NCBI GenBank assembly: GCA_002344065.1
Contig: DDTK01000014.1
Coordinates: 1 to 64,000, forward strand
Source: Flammeovirgaceae bacterium UBA2366
Lineage (GTDB): Bacteria; Bacteroidota; Bacteroidia; Cytophagales; Cyclobacteriaceae
Length of the DNA: 64,000 nt
Reading direction: 5' to 3'
The notes under the pieces are model-generated. The model did not search any database, was not told the DNA's origin, and saw only the letters and a program-made list of their open reading frames with translations. Shown here piece by piece: positions 1 to 9,371 of the stretch. The translations under genes were made by a program, and so were the position numbers. The stretch's first letter is position 1. Each line of letters opens with the position of its first letter.

Positions 1-61
1 CGGTAGGCAGGGACGGGTGAGGTTACAGTTAGAACATCAAACGAACACTCAGAAAATAAAA

Positions 62-86
62 AAGACCGCTTGTTCCAAGCGGTCTT
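62..86. terminator. Bidirectional intrinsic terminator
   Basis: A perfect 10-bp stem (AAGACCGCTT / AAGCGGTCTT) with a 5-base loop is flanked by an A-rich run at 53-63 and a T-rich run at 87-92. It can therefore end transcripts on both strands. On the minus strand it lies 27 bases past the stop of the coiled-coil lipoprotein. On the plus strand it would close a gene lying left of the window. Bases 1-61 show no other recognisable feature. Confidence 0.8.
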
Positions 87-112
87 CTTTTATAAGAGAT
101 ACCTTAGTGGTA

Positions 113-853
113 TTATAATTTCTTTTGGATCTCATTGATTTTACTCTGCGCTTCCTGTTTACCCAACGACAGCGACTTTTTGTAAAGCTCTAAAGCTTCC
201 TGCAGGGTTTCTTTCTTCTTCTTGGGTGCAAGTTTGGTACGGTTAGCGGCTTCTTCAACGGCCATTGCCCGTGCATAGTACGCATCGGCTTCGCTCATTT
301 TCGATTGAATCATCAACTCCTGTATACGCGCCTCAATCAACGCCAACTCCTGTTCTTTTGTAGCAATTTGAATTTCTTTATCGGCAATCTCGGCACTTTG
401 CATTTCGGCCAGGTTGATCAGATTTTTATTTTCATTTCTGTACTTCTCAACCTGCTCCTGCAACGTTACTATTTCACTGGATTTTGCCTGTAAGTCGTCT
501 TTTAGTTTTTTAATCTGGCGGGCATACGATGAAGCCATTCCCTGTGAATTCTTCAACGCATTTTCCAAATCTGATATTTTGCGTTCCGTGTCCTTTACGT
601 ATTTGTTCAAATCCTTCATGCGGGACGTGTAATCATCATAGGTAGTACCTTCTACCATATTAACACGTAATAATTGCCGGTTGGCATCAATGGAGTCCAT
701 CAATACACCAACTTCCATCAAGGTACTGGCAACGCGCTGCGAGGTTTCCAACTCAATACGCAATGAATCAACCTGCGATTGTAATTCAGCTTTTTCCTTT
801 CCTCCGCATGCGCTCAGAATGACTATAGGAATTATCCAAAGTAGATGTTTCAT
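113..853 (-). CDS. Coiled-coil lipoprotein of unknown function
   Basis: The frame is open for 270 codons, but I start at the internal ATG at 853 (246 aa). The protein then begins with a lipoprotein signal, MKHLLWIIPIVILSACGG, with the lipobox cysteine near residue 16. The rest is almost entirely charged heptad-like helix, about residues 20-190, rich in K, E, Q and L with no glycine-rich domain. A short C-terminal helix pair (ALELYKKSLSLGKQEAQ) resembles a single TPR. It probably sits in the periplasm or on the outer membrane as a structural or tethering coiled coil. No enzyme motif is visible, and no partner is indicated because the next gene is divergent. Confidence 0.75.
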   Translation of the reverse strand: MKHLLWIIPIVILSACGGKEKAELQSQVDSLRIELETSQRVASTLMEVGVLMDSIDANRQLLRVNMVEGTTYDDYTSRMKDLNKYVKDTERKISDLENALKNSQGMASSYARQIKKLKDDLQAKSSEIVTLQEQVEKYRNENKNLINLAEMQSAEIADKEIQIATKEQELALIEARIQELMIQSKMSEADAYYARAMAVEEAANRTKLAPKKKKETLQEALELYKKSLSLGKQEAQSKINEIQKKL

Positions 854-1043
854 AGTAGGGTTTTGTTTTAGTTCAGGTATATCACAAAAATACATTGCAC
901 ATTCGTACAAACAGTTGCCGTTCAATATTATTTTTTAGCCCGCTGAATGCCTCCATCGGTATAAATAAGATTTACGAATAATCTTTCGGCAGTTGACTAA
1001 ACCCCCTAAATTAGCGCCCGTTTTACGCGTTTTCCCCTACGGC

Positions 1044-2348
1044 ATGTCCAAACTAATTACTGAGCGAACACGCATCGCTGACCTGAATAAACCTCGTGTC
1101 ATTATAATAGGTGGCGGTTTTGGAGGGCTTGAGGTGGCTAAAGGCCTGAATGGCTTTAAGGCCCAGGTGGTACTTTTTGATCGGTACAATCACCATACCT
1201 TTCAACCACTTCTATACCAGGTTGCCAGTTCAGGAATTGAAACGAGCTCTATTGTATATCCCTTTCGCAAGCGGTTCGCCAAGCAAAACGATTTCTTTTT
1301 CCGCATGGGTGAAGTAATTGCCATAAAACCGGAGGAAAACTATATTGAAACATCCATCGGGCAGGTAAAATATGATTACCTGGTTATTGCCAACGGTGCT
1401 ACCACCAACTATTACGGTATGAAGGATGTTCAGGAGAATGCCATACCGATGAAAACCATAGTGGATGCTATTCAACTCCGTAACAAAATCATCCGCAACC
1501 TGGAAACGGCCCTGCTCACCAACGACCTGGAATTGATGAACAGCTTGATGGATTATGTAATTGTAGGTGGTGGACCAACCGGGGTAGAACTTGCAGGAGC
1601 TTTAGCCGAACTAAAGAAACACGTTTTTCCAAACGACTATAAGGAACTTGAGTTCACCCACATGGACATTCACCTGGTGGAAGCAGGACCAAAGCTTTTG
1701 AATGGTATGTCGAAAGAGGCATCGGATAAGGCACTGGAATACCTGGAAGCCATGGGCGTGAAGGTTCACTTGAGTTGTGCCGTTAAATCCTACAATGGAT
1801 ACGAAGTAATGCTCAACACGGGGGAAAAACTGATCTCCCGTACGTTGGTATGGGCTGCCGGTGTAAAAGGAAATCCGATTGATGGTCTGGGCGCTGATGC
1901 GATTGGCCGTGGCGGCAGAGTTGTTGTAGATGCATTTAATCGTGTAAAAGGTTACGAAAATATTTTTGCTATTGGCGATGCGGCAACCATGGAAGGAGAT
2001 GCTTCATTTCCGAACGGACATCCTATGATGGCACCACCCGCCATGCAGCAGGGAAGGTTGCTGGCTAAAAATCTGAAACAGCTCATGCAGAAAAAGCCGA
2101 TGAAACCTTTCCGGTATTTTGATAAAGGTTCTATGGCTACCATTGGCCGTAACCGTGCCGTGGTGGATATGAAAGCCTTTAAGACACAAGGCTTTTTCGC
2201 GTGGTTTGTTTGGATGTTTGTCCACTTGATTTCAATCATTGGTTTCCGTAATAAATTCTTTGTGATGTTCAGCTGGTTCTGGAGTTACTTCTCCTACGAT
2301 AAGAGCAACCGGTTGATCATCAGCAGAAACAAGGATGGCGTTAACTGA
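1044..2348 (+). CDS. ndh: Type II NADH dehydrogenase (NADH:quinone oxidoreductase)
   Basis: This is the single-subunit, non-proton-pumping respiratory NADH dehydrogenase, which passes electrons from NADH to menaquinone at the inner face of the membrane. It shows an N-terminal FAD dinucleotide fold (VIIIGGGFGGLEVAKGL), a second dinucleotide fold for NADH (YVIVGGGPTGVELAGAL), and the FAD-contacting segment FAIGDAA. The C-terminal tail is hydrophobic and aromatic (FFAWFVWMFVHLISIIGF), typical of the membrane-anchoring amphipathic helices of the family. The ATG at 1044 (434 aa) puts the first fold about 17 residues in. A TTG 51 bases upstream would add a proline-rich stretch and is less likely. 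Kup follows after 33 bases, so the two may be co-transcribed. Confidence 0.93.
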   Translation: MSKLITERTRIADLNKPRVIIIGGGFGGLEVAKGLNGFKAQVVLFDRYNHHTFQPLLYQVASSGIETSSIVYPFRKRFAKQNDFFFRMGEVIAIKPEENYIETSIGQVKYDYLVIANGATTNYYGMKDVQENAIPMKTIVDAIQLRNKIIRNLETALLTNDLELMNSLMDYVIVGGGPTGVELAGALAELKKHVFPNDYKELEFTHMDIHLVEAGPKLLNGMSKEASDKALEYLEAMGVKVHLSCAVKSYNGYEVMLNTGEKLISRTLVWAAGVKGNPIDGLGADAIGRGGRVVVDAFNRVKGYENIFAIGDAATMEGDASFPNGHPMMAPPAMQQGRLLAKNLKQLMQKKPMKPFRYFDKGSMATIGRNRAVVDMKAFKTQGFFAWFVWMFVHLISIIGFRNKFFVMFSWFWSYFSYDKSNRLIISRNKDGVN

Positions 2349-2381
2349 TAGAATTAATTTTACTACATTCGTTTACAGTTC

Positions 2382-4343
2382 ATGGCTTTAGAATCGTTCC
2401 ATAAACACAAAACACCCCTCTCCGGTGCAGGTGTACTCATCTCCCTCGGCATAATTTACGGTGACATTGGTACCTCCCCGCTTTATGTGTTTCGGGCCAT
2501 TGCCGGAGATCATGAAATTTCTGAGATGCTTATTCTCGGTGGATTGTCGTGTGTCTTCTGGACACTCACTCTGGTGACGACCATCAAGTACATATACATG
2601 GCCCTAAATGCCGATAACAAAGGTGAGGGTGGAATTTTTGCACTCTATGCCCTGGTAAGAAGGTACAAGGCGGGTTGGGTAGTTTATCCGGCTATAATAG
2701 GATGTGCCACGCTTATTGCCGATGGCTTTATTACACCAGCCATCAGTGTTTCCTCTGCGGTTGAAGGTTTGAAGATTTTTAATCCCGACCTCCCCATTAT
2801 TCAAATTATCATCGTTATTCTCATTGCACTCTTCATCTTCCAGCAATTTGGCACCGGTGTGGTGGGTAAAACCTTTGGACCTGTAATGACGGTGTGGTTT
2901 GCCACCATCGGCACCTTGGGAACAATTCAGTTGATCCAGAATCCAATCGTGCTAAAAGCAATCAACCCGATGTATGCAGTAGAGTTGCTGACGGTATATC
3001 CGGGCGGATTCTGGATATTGGGTGCAGTATTTCTATGTACAACCGGGGCTGAGGCACTATACTCCGACTTAGGGCACTGCGGAAAAGAGAACATTCGTGT
3101 AGGCTGGGCTTTTGTAAAAACAGCATTGCTACTCAATTATTTTGGACAAGCTGCCTGGTTGTTAAAGCAAGAAGGCACCACACTGGGTGATCAAATTCCA
3201 TTTTATGCCATCATGCCCGAATGGTTTCTTCCGTTTGGTATCGTCATCGCCACCTCAGCAGCCATCATTGCCAGCCAGGCGTTAATCTCCGGAACATTCA
3301 CGCTTGTGAACGAAGCCATGAAACTAAAACTCTGGCCGATGACACGTGTGCGCTACCCAAGCCAATTAAAAGGACAGATCTATATTCCCTCCATTAATTG
3401 GATATTGATGTGCGGCTGCATATTGGTGGTTTTGTACTTTAAGGAATCAGCTGCCATGGAAGGCGCTTACGGGTTAGCGATAACCATCGACATGCTCATG
3501 ACAACATCCTTGTTGGTATATTATTTCTCACTTTCCCGAAAATCTACAATTCGTGCCATTGGTCTGGCGCTTTTATTTTTCTCATTGGAGATTATGTTTC
3601 TGGTTTCTAACCTGAGCAAGTTCAGTCACGGTGGTTGGTTTGCCTTTATCATTGCCAGTGGTCTTTTCCTGGTGCTGTTTGTTCAGTTACGCGCGCGAAG
3701 GTTACGCACACGACACACCGAGTTTGTAGACTTGAAGCACTATGTAGATATGATTAAAGATCTGCAAGCCGATGAAACCATTCCGAAAGAAGCTACAAAC
3801 CTTGTGTTCTTAGCCGTTGCGGATAGCAAACGCTACATCGACTCCAATATAATTTACTCTATTTTCAGAAAGCGACCCAAGCGTGCCGATGTGTATTGGT
3901 TTCTGCATGTAGACACTGTGGACAGTCCGTTTACTAGTAAGTATTCTGTCGATACCATAATTCCAAAAAAATGTTTCTTCGTAAGAATAAAGCTTGGCTT
4001 TAAAGCCGACCATCGTATCAATCTGCTTTTCAATAAAATTGTACACGAGATGGCCGACTCTGGTGAGATTGACTTGATTAGTCCGTATCCTTCGTTACAC
4101 AAATACAGTCAAACGGCCGATTTCAAATTTATAATCATCCAATCGTTGGCTTCATCCGATAGCGAGATTTCAAACTTTGATCGTCTGATTATACAAGGAT
4201 ACCGTATCCTGAAAAAATTCAGTCTGTCTACCGAGGCGCACTATGGCATTGAAGCAGCAAACCTGGAGCTGGAAAAAGCACCTATACAGGTGGGGCCACC
4301 TGCTATGGTGAAGATTAAGCGCGACCGGGACGAAGAACGCTAA
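2382..4343 (+). CDS. kup: Kup-family potassium uptake transporter
   Basis: The 653-residue protein has the KUP/HAK hallmark near the start (LGIIYGDIGTSPLYVFRAI) and about twelve membrane segments over residues 15-440. A cytoplasmic C-terminal domain covers about residues 450-650. Length and order match bacterial Kup proteins, which import K+ with protons. The conserved GGWF motif is present (SHGGWFAFIIA). The start ATG directly precedes the conserved region. The gene lies 33 bases after ndh on the same strand, so potassium uptake may be transcribed with the respiratory dehydrogenase. I see no riboswitch-like structure in the short gap. Confidence 0.93.
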   Translation: MALESFHKHKTPLSGAGVLISLGIIYGDIGTSPLYVFRAIAGDHEISEMLILGGLSCVFWTLTLVTTIKYIYMALNADNKGEGGIFALYALVRRYKAGWVVYPAIIGCATLIADGFITPAISVSSAVEGLKIFNPDLPIIQIIIVILIALFIFQQFGTGVVGKTFGPVMTVWFATIGTLGTIQLIQNPIVLKAINPMYAVELLTVYPGGFWILGAVFLCTTGAEALYSDLGHCGKENIRVGWAFVKTALLLNYFGQAAWLLKQEGTTLGDQIPFYAIMPEWFLPFGIVIATSAAIIASQALISGTFTLVNEAMKLKLWPMTRVRYPSQLKGQIYIPSINWILMCGCILVVLYFKESAAMEGAYGLAITIDMLMTTSLLVYYFSLSRKSTIRAIGLALLFFSLEIMFLVSNLSKFSHGGWFAFIIASGLFLVLFVQLRARRLRTRHTEFVDLKHYVDMIKDLQADETIPKEATNLVFLAVADSKRYIDSNIIYSIFRKRPKRADVYWFLHVDTVDSPFTSKYSVDTIIPKKCFFVRIKLGFKADHRINLLFNKIVHEMADSGEIDLISPYPSLHKYSQTADFKFIIIQSLASSDSEISNFDRLIIQGYRILKKFSLSTEAHYGIEAANLELEKAPIQVGPPAMVKIKRDRDEER

Positions 4344-4472
4344 TACCGACCGATAGCGGACACACTTGTTCGCGAATGGCCGGTTAACCCAATTAATGCC
4401 CTCTTTTAACCACCCTTTGGCCATATTTTTTGGTGGCATTGATTTCGTATAGCCTAGGCAAAATCACGGCTT

Positions 4473-6923
4473 ATGCTAAGGAATTATTTCATAGTGGCCT
4501 TGCGAAACCTGAGCAAGCACAAAGCATTCTCCATTATTAATATCAGCGGGCTTGCCATTGGCATTTCATGCTGTGTTTTGCTGGCTTTATATATTAAAGA
4601 TGAAGTTAGCTATGAAAGGCATTTCGAGGGTCATGAGCGCATTTATCGCATGTACTCGGTCTTTACCAAAGATGGTGTTCCGGAAAGCTTCCCGCGTACT
4701 TCCCCGCCAGTGGCGTTAGCCCTGGCTGAACAGTTTCCGGAAATTGAAAGTGCCACCCGCGTGGTAAGTCCACCTGAAGTTGAACAGCATTTACTTCAAT
4801 ACAGGGAGAAAACATTTTATGAAAAAACAGGCTTCCTGGTTGACTCAACTTTCTTCGATATTTTTTCTTATCCATTTAAAGAGGGAAATCGGTTCACCGC
4901 ATTGGATGGCCCCTCATCTGTTGTATTATCCTCGGAAGTAGCATTGAAAATTTTTGGTAATGACTCGCCTTTGGATGAACTAATCATTATCAACAGCGGA
5001 CAGTCTACCGATACCTTTCGCATTACCGGTGTGCTGCAACCTTTTCAAAAACCATCGCACCTGAATGCCGACTTTTATATGGGTATGAACAGCCGCGGAT
5101 GGGGTGAATACATCAATTCGGTCACGACCTGGGCCTGGCAAAATTTTATTGTCAGTTATATCAAATTGAAACCAAACACATCGGTTGCCACCGTTGAAGA
5201 AAAAATTCCAGCGCTTATGGAGTTCCATGCCGGTAATGATTTAAAGAATTCAGGCCTTCAAAAAGAAATGGGACTCCAACCCATTGATGACATTCATTTG
5301 TATTCGGATTTCAAAAACTCCTTTGGTTTAGAGGAGCCCGGCAATATTCTTTACATTTATATACTAGCCTCCATAGGCATTTTCATTCTGCTGTTGGCGT
5401 GCATCAATTTCATGAACCTAACAACCGCCAAAGCCTCGCAGCGTGCAGGCGAAGTGGGCGTTCGGAAATCGTTAGGCGCTACCCGGCAGCATTTGGTTCG
5501 TCAGTTTTTAGGTGAATCCATGACGATTGTGGTGGCGTCTATGATACTTGCGTTAGGTTTTGTTCAGCTAACGTTGCCTTTGTTTAATAATGTTACCCAA
5601 AAAACACTAAGTATCGATTCATCTAATGTATTTTATATACTGGGTTCGTTGTTGGTAATTGGTCTGTTAACCGGACTGGTGGCTGGAAGTTACCCGGCTT
5701 TCTTTCTCTCATCCTTTCAACCAGCCAAAGTATTAAAAGATAAAAGGCTGAGTGGCGGAAGCTCCAACCTGCTCCGTAAAGGATTGGTGGTTTTTCAATT
5801 TGTAATTTCCATAACCCTTATTTCATCTATCGTTATTATTCAACGTCAGCTGAATTTTATCCAATCCAAACCGCTGGGATTCAATCCTGAATACAGAATC
5901 ATGATACCGTTGCGAACCGATGAGGCCAAGCGTCAATACCTGCAAATTAAAAATGATTTTGCGGGTATTGCAGGTATTGAAAATCTTTCGGCTGCCCGCA
6001 GCCTTCCTTCCACACCCATGCTCAGTGACTTTGCTTTGTACCCCCAAGGATCAACAATGGACAAAGCAATTTTACACCGAAACTCCATTGTTGATGAAAA
6101 CTATTTTGATGTACTGGACATCAAGTTAATTGCCGGACGAAACCTGGTTTTTGAAACCGATAGTTTCTCCTGGGAAAATCCAAACCGTAGAATTTTAGTA
6201 AACAAAGCCAGCCTGAATGTTCTTAATATCCCGCTCGAAGAAGCAGTTGGCAGTACCGTGCTCACTCAATGGGAAGGGCAAACTTTTAAACATGAAATTG
6301 TTGGAGTGCTTGACGACTTTCATCAATTTTCACTGCACCAGCCTATCAGTCCGCTTATTTTTTGGATACCCGCCAATCGTAACTCCTTTAATTTTATCGT
6401 TGCCACGGTTAATAAGGAAAGCTACAGCAATGTCATCAGTCAACTGGAGGGCAAGTGGAAACAGGTTATTCACAACACGCCTTTCGAAATAGATTTTCTG
6501 TCGGACAGTGTTAAGCGGCAATACCAAAATGATGAACGGGTATCCACCATAATCACAGCCTTTACTGGCTTAGCCATTATCATTTCGTGCCTGGGACTTT
6601 ACGGTTTATCCGTATACGTTGCCGAACGTAAGGTAAAAGAAATAGGCATACGGAAAGTAATGGGGGGTTCGGTTGTCGGTATTGTTACCTTGCTCTCGAA
6701 AGAGTTTATGAAGTTGGTGTTGATTGCGCTGCTGCTGGCCGTGCCTATAGGGTACTTCGCCATGGATAAATGGCTGGAAGATTTCGCTTATAAAATTGAG
6801 TTGAATGCCATGGTGTTTGTACTTACCGGAATTATTGCCATAAGCCTGGCGTGGGTTACAGTAGGCTTCGAATCTATTCGAGCCGCTATTGCCAATCCGG
6901 TTGATTCATTACGGAGCGAATAA
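4473..6923 (+). CDS. FtsX/MacB-like ABC transporter permease, paralogue 1
   Basis: This 816-residue protein has the MacB-type layout duplicated. An N-terminal membrane helix (residues about 18-42) is followed by a periplasmic MacB_PCD-like domain. Three helices follow (about 285-440, with the FtsX signature ACINFMNLTTAKASQRAGEVGVRKSLGA). A second helix and periplasmic domain come next, and the C-terminal FtsX block contains SCLGLYGLSVYVAERKVKEI and GIRKVMGGSV. Such permeases normally need a MacB-like ATPase, and none is nearby. It is first of four tandem paralogues with short gaps (37, 14 and 24 bases), so an operon is likely. The family acts in mechanotransmission, efflux or lipoprotein handling; the substrate is unknown. 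Confidence 0.9.
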   Translation: MLRNYFIVALRNLSKHKAFSIINISGLAIGISCCVLLALYIKDEVSYERHFEGHERIYRMYSVFTKDGVPESFPRTSPPVALALAEQFPEIESATRVVSPPEVEQHLLQYREKTFYEKTGFLVDSTFFDIFSYPFKEGNRFTALDGPSSVVLSSEVALKIFGNDSPLDELIIINSGQSTDTFRITGVLQPFQKPSHLNADFYMGMNSRGWGEYINSVTTWAWQNFIVSYIKLKPNTSVATVEEKIPALMEFHAGNDLKNSGLQKEMGLQPIDDIHLYSDFKNSFGLEEPGNILYIYILASIGIFILLLACINFMNLTTAKASQRAGEVGVRKSLGATRQHLVRQFLGESMTIVVASMILALGFVQLTLPLFNNVTQKTLSIDSSNVFYILGSLLVIGLLTGLVAGSYPAFFLSSFQPAKVLKDKRLSGGSSNLLRKGLVVFQFVISITLISSIVIIQRQLNFIQSKPLGFNPEYRIMIPLRTDEAKRQYLQIKNDFAGIAGIENLSAARSLPSTPMLSDFALYPQGSTMDKAILHRNSIVDENYFDVLDIKLIAGRNLVFETDSFSWENPNRRILVNKASLNVLNIPLEEAVGSTVLTQWEGQTFKHEIVGVLDDFHQFSLHQPISPLIFWIPANRNSFNFIVATVNKESYSNVISQLEGKWKQVIHNTPFEIDFLSDSVKRQYQNDERVSTIITAFTGLAIIISCLGLYGLSVYVAERKVKEIGIRKVMGGSVVGIVTLLSKEFMKLVLIALLLAVPIGYFAMDKWLEDFAYKIELNAMVFVLTGIIAISLAWVTVGFESIRAAIANPVDSLRSE

Positions 6924-6960
6924 AAAGGAACAGGCTTAATCGGATAAAAAGAAAATAACC

Positions 6961-9357
6961 ATGCTACTAACTTATTTAAAAATCGCCCTTCGCAACATTC
7001 AGCGCTACCTGTCATTCAGTGTGATCAATATATTCGGATTGACACTGGGGCTCACAGCATTCTTAGCCATTTCACTTTACATACTTGATGAACTTTCGTT
7101 TGATCGGCATCATGCACATAAAGACCGGATATACAGGGCTGTAATTCAGGCTGACTTTGACGGACAAACTAATAAATGGGGCGGTGCTCCAAACTTGCTT
7201 GGCCCCACGGCCATGCAGGAGATTCCCGAGGTTGAAAAAGCCTCCCGATACTTCCATCATAATTTTGGTGACATCGCGTTCCTCTCCAATGGTGTTGAGG
7301 ATTTCTCAGAAACACAACTCTTCTTTGCTGATCCTGAGTTATTCAAAATTTTCACGTTCCAGTTCATTAAAGGAAATCCTGAAAGCGCCTTAACAAGACC
7401 CGGCACGGTGGTATTGAGTGAACGTGCCGCACAAAAATATTTTGCGGAATCCGATCCCATTGGCAAAACACTAACCATTGACAATACACAGTCATTAGAA
7501 GTTACCGGGGTATACCAGGACTTCCCATCAAATTCATTTTTGCAAGCCAATCTTATTGCATCCTTTTCCTCCCATTGGTTCGGAGAGGCAAGAAATCAAA
7601 GTTGGGGCAACGCAAGCTTTGATACATTCTTTTTACTGTATAATGATGCTACCAAACTGGCTGTAGACCAGAAGATTGATGACATGCTCAGAAAACACCT
7701 GGTGGAGGAAGACCGCTGGTTTAGTATTTCCCTTCAGCCGTTACTTGACATCCGGCTAAAATCAGGAGATTTAAATGCAACCTACGACCGCAGGGCTTAT
7801 GGTGATCTTGGTCAAATAAAAATTCTGTCCGCCCTGGCACTATTGATTCTGCTGATTGCAGCGGTGAATTATATGAACCTCACAACGGCACAATCGCAGC
7901 GCAGAAACAAAGAAGTTGGAGTTGCTAAAACATTGGGCGCTACCTACCGACAACTCAACACTAAATTCTATTTTGAGGCTTCTCTGTTTGTGTTAATCTC
8001 CATGCTGTTAAGCCTCGTTGCTTTCACTATATTTTTACCGGTCTTTAATAGTATCAGCGGCAAAACAATTTCTCTTTCATTCACCTCCAGTGTAGAATTT
8101 TGGGTATTCTTTGGATTAATCTGGTTTGTACTAACCTTGGTTTCGGGTTCATACCCAGCGTGGTATTTATCTTCCTTCTCGCCCAAATCGGCTCTGCAAA
8201 AAACCAGCAACTCAAATTCGCAGGTCTTTATTCGCAAAAGTTTGGTTGTGCTGCAATTCTCCATCTCTATTATACTGATGATCACTACGGTGATGTTTTA
8301 CCGACAAATGGACTATATCCAAAATAAGAAATTGGGCTATGAACCTGAACAGGTAATCGCCATCATGACAACAGCGGCCAAGGACAGAACTCAAGTTCCT
8401 GCTTTAAAAGCCGACATCGAAAGCATGACTAATGTAACAGCCGTTGCCAGAACTCAATCCTTTCCCGGTATTGGCACCAGCATGCGCAATATCGTTCGTG
8501 AAGGAAGTGAAGGAGATGGAGCTCCTTTGCTGACAACCCGTGCAACACATGAAATTTTGGAGGTGCTCAACATCAAACTTCTGGCTGGAAAAACATTACC
8601 GGAAATAAAAGATCCAAATGACACCACCGTACAAGTACTTTTAAACAAGGCTGCTGTCGACTACCTCGGCTTAACACCCGAAGAAGCCGTTGGTAAGCGG
8701 GTAAACATTCAGGGATTTCAGGGAAGCTCTGAGGTAGTAGGTGTTACCGAAGATTTTCACTTCACTTCTTTACATCAGAAAATTGGTGCCTTTTGTTTTC
8801 ATAATGCTACGCGAACAGAATCATTCAACTATTTGCTGATAAAAGCGTCTTCCAATGATCTACCCACAACATTAGCATCACTTGAAGAAAAGTTTAAGAA
8901 AACAATTTCCGCATCCTTTGAATACACTTTCCTCGATCAACACCTGGCTGGCTTATATAAGTCGGAACAGAATTTAGCCCGGGTAGTACTGCTCTTCTCA
9001 GCCCTTGCAATTTTCATTGCATGTTTAGGATTATATGCATTGGCAGCTTTTACCACGGAGCAACGCACTAAAGAAATAGGCATCAGAAAAGTGATGGGCG
9101 CTTCTGTACATCAATTGATCTCACTCCTTTCAAAAGATTTCCTGAAACTTGTGGTTGTTGCCATTGCCGTTAGTATTCCTGTAGGCTATTACCTGATGAG
9201 CGAATGGCTGGAAGGCTTTGCCTACAAAACCAGTATAGGCATTTCAGTATTTATACTGGCCGGATCATTAAGCCTGTTAATCGCATGGATTACCGTTAGT
9301 TTTGAATCGGTAAAAGCCTCGCTCTCAAATCCAGTTAATTCATTACGAAACGAATAA
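6961..9357 (+). CDS. FtsX/MacB-like ABC transporter permease, paralogue 2
   Basis: 798 residues with the same two-module layout as its neighbours: start MLLTYLKIALRNIQRY, first helix in SVINIFGLTLGLTAFLAISLYI, an FtsX block with AAVNYMNLTTAQSQRRNKEVGVAKTLGA, and a C-terminal block with TKEIGIRKVMGAS and the ending SNPVNSLRNE. The first block carries VAKTLG where the paralogues have IRK(S/T)xG, a small divergence in the coupling-helix area. It lies 37 bases after paralogue 1 and 14 bases before paralogue 3. Function is assigned only at family level. Confidence 0.9.
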   Translation: MLLTYLKIALRNIQRYLSFSVINIFGLTLGLTAFLAISLYILDELSFDRHHAHKDRIYRAVIQADFDGQTNKWGGAPNLLGPTAMQEIPEVEKASRYFHHNFGDIAFLSNGVEDFSETQLFFADPELFKIFTFQFIKGNPESALTRPGTVVLSERAAQKYFAESDPIGKTLTIDNTQSLEVTGVYQDFPSNSFLQANLIASFSSHWFGEARNQSWGNASFDTFFLLYNDATKLAVDQKIDDMLRKHLVEEDRWFSISLQPLLDIRLKSGDLNATYDRRAYGDLGQIKILSALALLILLIAAVNYMNLTTAQSQRRNKEVGVAKTLGATYRQLNTKFYFEASLFVLISMLLSLVAFTIFLPVFNSISGKTISLSFTSSVEFWVFFGLIWFVLTLVSGSYPAWYLSSFSPKSALQKTSNSNSQVFIRKSLVVLQFSISIILMITTVMFYRQMDYIQNKKLGYEPEQVIAIMTTAAKDRTQVPALKADIESMTNVTAVARTQSFPGIGTSMRNIVREGSEGDGAPLLTTRATHEILEVLNIKLLAGKTLPEIKDPNDTTVQVLLNKAAVDYLGLTPEEAVGKRVNIQGFQGSSEVVGVTEDFHFTSLHQKIGAFCFHNATRTESFNYLLIKASSNDLPTTLASLEEKFKKTISASFEYTFLDQHLAGLYKSEQNLARVVLLFSALAIFIACLGLYALAAFTTEQRTKEIGIRKVMGASVHQLISLLSKDFLKLVVVAIAVSIPVGYYLMSEWLEGFAYKTSIGISVFILAGSLSLLIAWITVSFESVKASLSNPVNSLRNE

Positions 9358-9371
9358 TAAAAGAAAGAATA